This document shows positions 55,286 through 64,000 of a stretch of 64,000 nt of DNA, piece by piece. Below the pieces are notes generated by a model, which saw nothing but the letters and a program-made list of their open reading frames with translations, made no database searches and was not told the DNA's origin. This DNA is from Zygnema cylindricum. Its lineage: Eukaryota; Streptophyta; Zygnematophyceae; Zygnematales; Zygnemataceae. The translations under genes and the position numbers were made by a program. The stretch spans positions 122,001-186,000 of the forward strand of contig JBBHKE010001486.1 in assembly GCA_037447655.1 (NCBI GenBank), given 5' to 3'. The stretch's first letter is position 1; each line of letters starts with the position of its first letter.

Positions 55286-57672
55286 ATGGCTGGTGGCGGT
55301 TCCTTTTTCGGTCGTGTGGTACAGTATGTGGCAAATGAGTTGCTTGTTGACCGGCTCGCAAATAACCCAACTTTTCAGCGATTCGCTGTCCGGTCAGCAA
55401 AGGCTATGGAGGACCTTGCTCAAAAAAGTATGTTTTTTCAACTTTGAATTAAGTTCATATTTATTTCTTTTCTTTTTTCTGTGTATCAAAATTGCCGATA
55501 GCTTTTTATATGCTGTGGAAGAAAGGGCTATGGTAAAGGCATTTCAGTTGTATGATGGTTGGGGCTCTTGCAAGTTATCGCCATTATTTAATTCTTGTAG
55601 AGGATACGCATTGTTTTGGGATAGCCAATAAAGTTCATTCTAATGAACATTAAAGCAAAATGAACGAAATTAGGTTTTTTAAACGCTAAATAGGTGGCGT
55701 GGTCGAATGCCACATTTTGTGAGGAAGCTCTCGAAATTTGTGGCATATCTGAAGATAAGGTTTTTGGACGGAGAATTATCATTGCAGAAAGGAAAAAGTC
55801 GAGGAGAAACATGTTTCATCAGTTGCCCTGTTATATTCATCTGAAGTTTCCAAAGACGTTTTTTCTGTATTTGCGTTGATATTGTAATAGTTTTTGGACT
55901 GGAGGTGTGTTTAAGGGCTCCATTGAACCTAGTACAGTGTATATTCTGTTTTGTGTTAAGGGTAGTCAAGCTGATAAACCCGAGGAGGCTTTTACGGAGT
56001 TTTTACTAAGCTGTCTGTTTGAGTTTAAAAACTATTAGGCTGAGGCCTCAATAAACAAAGGCAATGCAAAGGTCTTTACCTGTTTCAAAAGTTCGACAAG
56101 AACTGTCAATATGGTTTATCAAAAGTAAACCTCCTGGTTTGAGAATGGCTGAGTGGTCTTTTTCAAGTATTTTACTTTACTGTTTTTTGAACCCATAGGA
56201 CAGAACCCATTGGTTACATCAACAGATATCACATGAGTGGCAGGATCCAAAGGCAAGATGGCAACTTGCATTTATTTTTTAAGGTTAATAAAGTGATTCA
56301 TCTAAACCTTTAGAAGGTGTTGGTGTTTTTGTCTAAACGCTTAGAAAGCTTCGGAGCTGTACGAAGCAACTTTCTTACAGCCTAACAGACATCTGTTACT
56401 AGTTCGCTAACTGTGTACTACTGCACTACAGTTATCGAAATTTGTGCTTACAAACTATTTGTGTGAATGCTTTCATTTGCATTTACAGCCGGCAGGCTAT
56501 GGCAAGACACCTGTTTAGGTTAAGGATGACCTTTTTATGTTAAACTAGATAATACACTTTCACAGCTCTTGGGATTGTTTTATCCGCCCAGCTTTGATCA
56601 CTCTGCAAACATCTGTCTTTGTTTCTGCTGTTTGCATGTATTTTTTCTTTGTAAACTGATGACATGAATGGTGTATACTGGTTTGGTTCATTCCATGAGC
56701 AGGTGCCCAAAAGAGAGCTGAAGTTGCTCAGCAATTTCACGAGTTGTCACGAAACGTACAGCAAGAAGTGAGTTTCTTGTCTAAAACTTTTGCTAGAAAA
56801 TGCACTTTCTGCTTGACTTTTAGTGGAATGTTTTCTGCCGAGATTACAATTTTTGCTGCATTACATGTTTGGACATGATTGATACTAGATTTTTTCTCTT
56901 AAATTTCTTCTTTGCACCTTTGCCCTCCCTTTCCCTTTCCCTTTGCCTTCCCTTCCCTTCCCTTTCCCCTTCCCCTTCCCCTTCCCCTTCTTCTTCCCCT
57001 TCCCCTTATGGCGTCAACCTGTTGGTATTGCTTTTGTTATTTCTGCACTTGTCGAATGCGAAAGATTATCATTCGATTTACCAGAAGCAGAAGTCCCCTT
57101 TCCTTTCCCCTTCCCCTTCCCCTTCCCCTTCCCCTTCCCTTCCCTTTCCCTTCCCCTTCCCCTTCTCAGGCAGCATTGCTCACCCATAGACTTATGGTAG
57201 ACATGGAGAGATGTCGCCCTAATTTTGACTGCACTCACGTAGTTGATTGTCAGTCATTTAAAGTTTTACTTAACACGAACTAACTGAACGACAGTCATGA
57301 TTCATCAGTTCGTACTTTATTCGTGTGACAGTAGACAAAGTCAAGGCATGTTCACAACTGTAATAAATGTTCCAGATTTTTTTTCTAGAGATGGAGGAAT
57401 CTGCAGTTGTGATTGTCTATGTACTGGCTTAAGACATGCTGGAGCTGTTTTCTCATAAACTACTCCACTTTGTTATTAGATGCTTGTATGTACATATTCC
57501 CATTATGTGGTGATGTTATATTAGTTGATGGTTTCTGTGGCTGTCAAATGGTGGTAGAGTGCACAGATTGTGAAACGGCGTGGTTATAATTCAAATATGA
57601 TGTTCATGTTTTCCTTTTTTTTTTTTTTTCTTGCAGGTCTCCAAAAACATGAAGGACAGCAGGAGGTCGTGA
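55286..57672 (+). CDS. Small conserved-looking protein of unknown function (80 aa)
   Basis: Exons 55286-55427, 56703-56767 and 57637-57672, phases consistent, 80 residues. It starts [20 protein letters not shown] and continues [20 protein letters not shown], then a charged helical tail ([20 protein letters not shown]) ending KNMKDSRRS. The N-terminal half is amphipathic, with aromatic and Arg residues (FQRFAVR); the tail could form a coiled coil. There is no membrane segment or signal peptide. I have an impression of similar short plant proteins but cannot name a family, and give no function. Intron 2 contains CCCCTT arrays. Confidence 0.7.
56925..57166 (+). repeat. (CCCCTT)n arrays in intron 2 of the 80-residue gene
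   Basis: Two tracts, 56925-57007 and 57097-57166, of CCCTTT, CCCTTCC and CCCCTT units, separated by unique sequence. The resulting open frames are artefacts. Confidence 0.9.
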
Positions 57673-59069
57673 TCCTCTGATGATCTAGTAGTTTTTTTTT
57701 TTCTCGTTTATTGTGAAATATTGATTAACTTTTAGACTCTGGTGGAGGGTTTGGTAATAAAAAGCTTAGTTGTAGATTTTAGTTTGGGTGGCTGAACCAA
57801 GACTCTCAGCTCTCACATGTAAAAATTAGATGCTTTACTTGGAAGTAATTGGAAGTTGGTATAGAGATATTAAAGGTTCTGCCGGCCCCTATCTATCTTT
57901 TTTTTTATTACACATATAAACAAAATTTGTGATTTGAAAGTGGCTGATGCGTTGAATATTGAGTGAGAGTGCCACTAGTGTATAACATAGTCGCTGATTT
58001 GTGCCAGGGAATGCTTAATAGAATTGCCTGGCATTCTGTACTATTCTTTACTGTCCTTATATTCAGCAAGAATATAAAAGATTTATTGTTTTTTTAACCT
58101 TCGACGGAGTTGTTGCCTGCGCGACGAGCTTCGACAACTATTTAATAATTGAATTTTGACCTTTATTTCGTTAAATATGAAACTCGCCTGTGTCTGCAGA
58201 AATAGAATTGAGGTTACCAGATTATGTTGGTACCGTTTGTGCAATCACAAAGATTCAAAACTGGGATCGTATATCCATTGAATATTCAGCACTCCATGAT
58301 CTGATCAAATAGAAGAGGTGGCTACACTCGACCTAATTGGATGACGATGATTTTAAGAGTGAATACGTTAGAAGCACAATTCTAACACATTTTCTAGAAT
58401 TGGTCACTGTTAAGGCATGAGGACTATGTATTTGACAGATAATGTTCTGGATGAAGCAGATAATCTCAAGACAGCAGGTCTATTTAGGAATCACCTATAA
58501 TATTGTTACAACATACACCTTAATTGTTGTAATTACAGGACTGCAGAAAAACATCGCCTGAGCGAGGGATATTGCTCCTCTGTTACGCATAACTTTTTTA
58601 GGAGAAGGCATCGGCCACCCTTGCTGCAAAGCACATCAGATATTTTGTTGTGCTTTATATATTTAATAAGGATTGATCGCTTTGATAAATGCATAAACAT
58701 GGATATAAAGAACAATATCACTGGTTAAACCATCCACAATAATAGTCCGTAGTGATTTTGTCATCCATATAATTGGTTGTGCTCACACACAAATCTTCCT
58801 GACTGTTGTTTCCATTTGATATTTCTATGAATTTCTCAAAAACACAAACAGCTCTACATGTAAAGTTTAAAACGAAGCATGGCTCACAATTAATGTACTC
58901 ACCCAAGGGCAACTGACTGTACCAACAGTTTTTTTTTCGGTGGTGTGGGATATATTAAAGCAATGTGCCAAGCTCCTAAGAAGCAAAACAAAAGTGAGAC
59001 ATACCTTGCTGGATATGCAACATCACTATCAAGCGGTTTGCATTCTCCTTCTCAAAGAGCTCCCATTGA
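57673..59069. other. Intergenic, no gene recognised
   Basis: AT-rich DNA. Short minus-strand frames at 58533-58912 lack domains. Confidence 0.5.
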
Positions 59070-59297
59070 AACTACAGTGTCCATGACTGTAATTGTAAAA
59101 CAGTAATTGTAAAAGAATCATAAGCGTAAATGAGAAAATCGAATGTAAAATGTATAATATTACTTTAGTTTAGGGAGACGTGGCATTTGCAGTCACTCCC
59201 TTGAAGAGTGTTATTAACACTGTTCTGTGATTTTTGGTCAAAAAAAAGTTGCGACAGAATTAGTGCTATTAACTCTAACAGCAATTGGCAGTGTAGA
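59070..59297. mobile_element. TA-family MITE (reverse orientation)
   Basis: Contains GGGAGACGTGGCATTTGCAG, GTCACTCCCTTGAAGAGTG and AAAAGTTGCGACAGAATTAG in the order of the inverse of 63709-63906. The right end is CTAACAGCAATTGGCAGTGTA; the left end near ACTACAGTGTCCATGACTG is diverged. Confidence 0.7.
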
Positions 59298-60771
59298 AAT
59301 GGCCTGGAATTAGTTGCATTCCATGCTAACTCCAGTAGATGGAGGTCCAGCCATCATTATACGTTGTAGTTTTTGGGCACACTAACAACAAGCTACCGTT
59401 TATTTATTGTTATTGTTGCACACTAATTGCTGTAAACGGTGTTTTAGCAAATATTGTTGGAGTTGCGTTTTGTGAGCATGTTACCCTGGCAATGGACCAG
59501 AAGCTTAGCTGAACCAGGAAATAAGATGGTTTCTACATGTTTGGAAAATAGAGAGTCTATAGAAAATTATTTTAGATCCATTGCGGCCATATGCACATTT
59601 ATACTCTCTTTTTATGTTATTAAAAATGGCCATCGCTATTAATGTTAATTTTTTTTGGACAGTCCTACACATTTGCCCGATTAGGCATGACCGTTACCTA
59701 TCGTTTGGTCCTGAAAAAAAAAATCACAATAGAAAATGAAGTTAAAGACATTTAAGTGCCCGAAAAATGTCTAACACTAACAGCGATAAGTTGTGAGAAA
59801 TTGGAGCAAATTTATTTGTTTTTGGCTGGATTAGGGCAGAGAGTACTTTTTAAACTTCACAGCAGAGTTAGTAAAGATGCCAACAATTTTCTTTTTCTTC
59901 AAAACCTTAAAGTGCTGCTCCGGTTGAGGCATTGCAGTTTCGAGAGGTTTCCTTTGACCTGTTTATTTACTAGGGTTTTTTCTCCTGTGCTTCCTGCAAG
60001 TTCTCAGTTCAAAGTTATCCTCCACTTCGGCAGTTAAGGTTTCCTGATGCAATATGACAATATCATTGTTTAAGTGTGAAACACATTGAAATGTGTAAAA
60101 AACAACTATCATTTGAGACGCTCTTTGTGATATCTTTGTACTGTACGACATGTTATACTTCGAAATATAATATGCCGTACACTAATGGCCTGGAAACCTG
60201 TACAATACCGTACAGATCGGAAGTCCTCAATGTTCTCAAACTTTTGGCCGTTTGCGCAAACGTGGCGCTCTTCCGAAAGAGCCATTGTGGCATAAATAAG
60301 AAGTAATTCAGTTACAGTACACGGCTTTTGTGTCTTATCAAAAATATCAACCCCTCTGAAAATGTTTGCTTATTACTGATTCATATTTCGCCTCAATAAT
60401 TTCCGGGATATGTTCCGTAGATGGCATCCCACATGGCATAATGCCTAGCAGGTGAGTCAAACTATCTTGCCAAATTATTTCCACCATTTGTCGCTCTTAC
60501 ATATAATGCCTTCCTCATGTAAGGAATTAGGGTATGTATTTTGATTCCTTTCTATGTTTCCTTTGGAAATTTTAGGTCGTGAAGCATTCAACACAGAGCT
60601 GGTTGGGTCTTTAACTTTCACATTCTATCATTTATTGGTTTTGCCATGGGAAAAATGCTCGTTGCATATGCTGGTGTTTTTGAATTTACTGGAGCATGTA
60701 TTAAATGCCTTCAAACTTCATTTGGCTAGCTACTTTCAGGAAGAGCTAAGGACTTCCTTTGGAAGTAAACT
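59298..60771. promoter_or_regulatory. Upstream region of the kinase gene
   Basis: About 1.5 kb. CTAACACTAACAGCGATAAG (59769) is another decayed MITE end. GATGGAGGTCCAGCCATCAT (59338) resembles a Tourist-like terminus. No coding exon recognised; presumed promoter and leader near the ATG. Confidence 0.4.
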
Positions 60772-63581
60772 ATGGCCCGTGTGCCTCTTTTGAAGAAGTC
60801 TGCCATCATTGACGGCAGGTTTGAAGTTGAGAAGAAGATAGGCGAAGGAACTTTCAGTATCCACTTCCACTATCTGACATCAAGGGGCTGAGTTCAGCAA
60901 GTTTCACGTGTCACGTGTTAGTGTCAGGGTTGTTTTACCTGTGCATGTTAACATGTTAAACCTCATGGAACTTTGGTCATTCTTTCTCACAAGTTTGAAC
61001 AGTGATTGTTGAACCCATGGCGTCCTTGTAGTGGTATTAAAATGCTAATTCTTATACCTAGAAAGATTAGACTCTTGATGGTAACACAAGCTGCAGTTAT
61101 GAAATGCAAACAGTTGCTCAACTTGATTCTTAACTTTATTTATCGAAGGTGAAATTTATCGTGCACGGGATTCCTGTTCTGGCATGTTGGTAGCCGTGAA
61201 GGTGGAAAAAGAAGAAACTGTTCTCAAATGGGAGAGCAATGTGCAAAAGCATCTTCAAGGTACTTTTTTTTCAGTTTATGCATTTAAGCATTTTGTAGTA
61301 AATTATATTTCGGATAAGGACGAACCTAAACCCCACAAACAAGGCTGCTGTTAAGGGCCGAGTCTGACTTAAGCATCAACACTATATGTACGTGTATTGG
61401 TCTTTCTTGTCCTTTTAGGTTTTTGCAAGAAATGAAGAGTTATATGGAATATAGGGGCTGCTATTTTAGCTTCGAAGTCGTTATCTAATTACTTAAGGCA
61501 ATTTGGATATTGATAAAGCATAAAGGACACATCAGTTCAGCTCTTCTTTCGAGGTTCTACCAAAATATCAGTGATATGAGTTAATAAGGGAATTAGTCTG
61601 CTGAGGCGAGTCATGTTCGTAAAAGGATTAGATGAAGGAGAATTACAGGAAGAATGACAAGTTATGAATTCTGACAGAACTAACATTGTAAGGCAGTATG
61701 ATATTATTTTCTGGACAGTTTTCCCACATGCTTGTAAATTTTCTGTACTCTCTTGTGCAGACTGTGAATACGTCTGTAAGCACGTTCAATGTGGTGTCTT
61801 CGAGGACCACAATTACCTTGCTATGGAACTTCTTGGTGATAGCCTGTCTGAACTACGGCGTAAACAGTTGGGTGGAAAGTTTTCAACAAATACGAGTCTG
61901 CGATTGGGAGGGCAGGTATATAGTCATAGAGTACTTGTTGTGCCTTTTCTTAGCTGATGACTCCAATGGAGCACTTTGTGCTGCATTTAAGTCTGGCGGA
62001 TTTTACAGGTGTTTTCTTAAGCTGTATGGCCTGGGTCAAAATGCATCTTCTGATTTGACTGCTTCTCATTTTTAGTGTCCCATATGCGGTGCAGCTACTC
62101 ATGGCTCTCAAGGGAATGCATGAACGTGGCTATCTTCATCGAGATGTCAAACCTGTGAGTTATAGGTAGTGTGCCTATTGGGGTTTGTTGACAAAGATCT
62201 CAGCAGTTATTGTCAAAGGCATCACAGGTTGTAGGCTAAGACCTCAGACATTTTGGCAACATATGTAGCTTGAATCTCCTCATTCTAACTTCGGTGTTAT
62301 GATTAACTCATGATTTATCTATCATCCATCCCTTGCTGTTGTACACAAGCAAGACTGGGTAAAGCTTTCTCCTGCATTTTGCTCGTGGTTGACGTCATAT
62401 TTTTTATCTTTGACTGCCTCCAGTTTCTTGATGTCACTGCTGTATATTCTGCCGAAATATGGCCCTTGATCCAGTAGCCTGTCCTTTCCTTCCTCGTCTT
62501 GCTGGATCCTTTAGGCAAGAATTAGAGATGTAACAGCCTTCTTTGTCTTTTGTTTGTCAGTCAAATTTTGCGATTGGTTATGGCCAAAAGCACAGGCAGT
62601 GCTACATCATCGATTTTGGTTTGGCAAAGCGTTACAAAACTCACAGTGGTGAAGTTCACCAGCCCCGCAAGACTGCAGAATTCCGTGGCTCATGTGTTTA
62701 TGCCTCTGTACATGCACACTTGCTAAAGGTAAACTGAGTTTGCTGCCTGTGGAACTAATTCTGTCAGTCCTACAATGTTGCAGTTGTTTGTCACAGTAAC
62801 CAAATGGCACCATTTGAATAAAGGAAAGTATCAAAGCACATAATTTTAAAATTGTTGGGGAGGGCTTTACCTTGTTAGCACTCTTTTCACACTCTGTTCC
62901 GTAGTTCTCCCTGTTGCTTATATGTGTATTCTGTCCTAATATCAGATCACACTATGCTGGATAGTCATTACACTGCGTAATCGTTATTAGAGTAAAGAAA
63001 TTATTAGCGAGGGGTTAGATAACCTGTTCAGTTACGAAAGGCATGGCTGATTCTAAGTTGTTTAAATAATTGGCATTAAGAATTAACAATTAGTGTCATT
63101 GATACTATATTAGGTTCGAGTGTTAAAATTTAGGGGCACGGATAAAAGGTCGTTGACGCTATAACGATACACGGTGTAATTACTGAGTTTCAGTTACTTT
63201 CTAGTATTCTGGTTAGGGGATTGGTTGATGATGCTTTGCTGTACAGCAGGAGCGTCATGCTGGGCTTGGCTCTGGCAGGACCTGGGGAGGCGGGACGACC
63301 TGTGGTCGCTGTTTTACGTTATTGTGGAGTTTTTGGAGGGTGACATTCCCTGGCGATCAGTGAATGACAAGGTGAAAATACTTCCCACGTGAATGTTATA
63401 ATGTCAGAGGTATATTTTATTGAGAACAGGCAGTCATTAGTCACCTTGAGCGCAAAGATTGTTGACAAAAACATTCTTGGGTTGATGACTTTTCCAGGAG
63501 AAGGTGAAGCATATGAAACTATATTATGTTAAGAAGCCGCAAGAGCTTTTTAAGTCTATGGAGCTTCCTGACGAGTTATTG
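60772..63581 (+). CDS. CK1/tau-tubulin-kinase-like Ser/Thr protein kinase, 3' end outside window
   Basis: Exons 60772-60856, 61149-61259, 61761-61915, 62095-62154, 62561-62728, 63279-63371, 63498-63581, all in phase, about 252 residues, ending open at a GTACGA donor. Kinase motifs: IGEGTFSEIYRARD (Gly loop), VAVKVEKEE (ATP Lys), YLAMELLGDSLSELRRKQ, STNTSLRLGGQLL, YLHRDVKPSNFAIG (catalytic loop), CYIIDFGLAKRY (DFG), AEFRGSCVYASVHAH (CK1-type activation segment, no APE) and LGRRDDLWSLFYVIVEFLEG. The spacing and the LRLG, SNFAIG and RDDLWSLFY words fit the tau-tubulin-kinase branch of the CK1 group better than plant CK1 delta/epsilon. All catalytic residues are present, so activity is likely; the substrate is unknown. 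Two introns carry MITEs. Confidence 0.92.
62969..63178. mobile_element. TA-family MITE in kinase intron 5
   Basis: TA-CACTGCGTAATCGTTATTAG at the left; CGCTATAACGATACACGGTG-TA at the right; 206 bp between the TAs. Confidence 0.8.
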
Positions 63582-63706
63582 GTACGAGCCGCCTTTTTCT
63601 GCCATTCATGTTGAAGTTCAGATGTTGGCCTTCAGCCCCATGCATTGCAAATAGTTGTTATGGTGTCAATTTAGTTGTGGGAGTCATGTAAGGCATGGCA
63701 GTCTAG

Positions 63707-63908
63707 TACACCGACCATTACTATCAGAGTTAATAACACTAATTCGGTCGCGGCTTTTTCGGCCGGAAATTATAAAACAGAGTTAATAACGCTATTTAAG
63801 GGAGTGGACTAAAATCTGCCACGTCTCCTTGCACTAAAATTGTATTTTACATTTATATTTTGAATTTACACTAAGAATTCCTTTGCTCTGATAGTGATGT
63901 GCCTTGTA
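63707..63908. mobile_element. TA-family MITE after kinase exon 7
   Basis: TA-CACCGACCATTACTATCAG at the left; CTGATAGTGATGTGCCTTG-TA at the right; 198 bp. The interior has CGGTCGCGGCTTTTTCGGCC and TTAAGGGAGTGGAC, making it a good reference for the subfamily. Confidence 0.85.
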
Positions 63909-64000
63909 TTTTACTTGGGGCGAGTTCTTGCAGCTTGCTTCATGGTTACAAGTCAACATCATTGTGAATTATCAACATGGAATGTTGGCAATCATTATAG

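Noticed and set aside
56925-57166. CCCCTT repeats as interstitial telomere sequence
   Set aside because: The unit resembles ciliate telomeres in complement, but plants and algae normally use TTTAGGG-type repeats. The tracts are irregular pyrimidine microsatellites within an intron.
1-64000. CRISPR arrays, rRNA genes, bacterial operons
   Set aside because: The tandem arrays have no spacer structure, no rRNA-like sequence is seen, and the genes are intron-containing eukaryotic genes.

Overview
This is a stretch of a nuclear eukaryotic genome, most likely from a green plant and probably a streptophyte alga. Genes are split by many GT-AG introns of about 100 bp to 1.5 kb. The protein set is plant-type: an auxin-binding-protein-1 cupin, a serine decarboxylase very close to the land-plant enzyme, a HOL/thiol methyltransferase, and a first exon that looks like a plastid transit peptide. 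I cannot name the species from sequence alone. There is one short run of Ns (11800-11809).

Layout. 1-20.7 kb is a nest of transposable elements: small inverted-repeat elements with TA target sites (Tc1/mariner-like MITEs), a decayed Ty3/gypsy retroelement with its 3' LTR, a 10-bp-period satellite, Tourist/PIF-like elements with TTA target sites, two further inverted-repeat families (called B and D here), and a decayed hAT transposase. The only host-gene sign there is a putative transit-peptide exon (minus strand, 12.1-12.3 kb). 20.9-36.7 kb is genic: a ZNF511-like zinc-finger protein (+), part of a Sel1-repeat gene (-), an SMIM8-like membrane protein (+), ABP1 (+) and serine decarboxylase (-). 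36.7-41 kb is repeat-rich. 41-53.5 kb holds the HOL methyltransferase gene, whose promoter-side segment with exons 1 and 2 is present twice (about 41.0-44.4 and 45.9-48.4 kb). The two copies differ mainly in the length of an intronic CCCTCT array. 55.3-57.7 kb encodes an 80-residue protein of unknown function, and 60.8 kb to the window end a CK1/tau-tubulin-kinase-like protein kinase that runs off the edge.

The genes have unrelated roles (RNA/DNA-binding protein, ER cupin, PLP enzyme, SAM methyltransferase, kinase); there is no operon-like logic. What ties the window together is transposon history: the same MITE families sit in intergenic DNA and inside introns of the ABP1, HOL and kinase genes. 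I assembled the exon models by hand from reading frame, phase and GT-AG sites; phases are consistent throughout unless stated. I found no rRNA, tRNA, CRISPR array or clearly new multi-gene system. The most interesting items are the duplicated HOL 5' end, the possible ER-retrieval-like C-terminus of ABP1, the 10-bp satellite, and the dated nested insertions.
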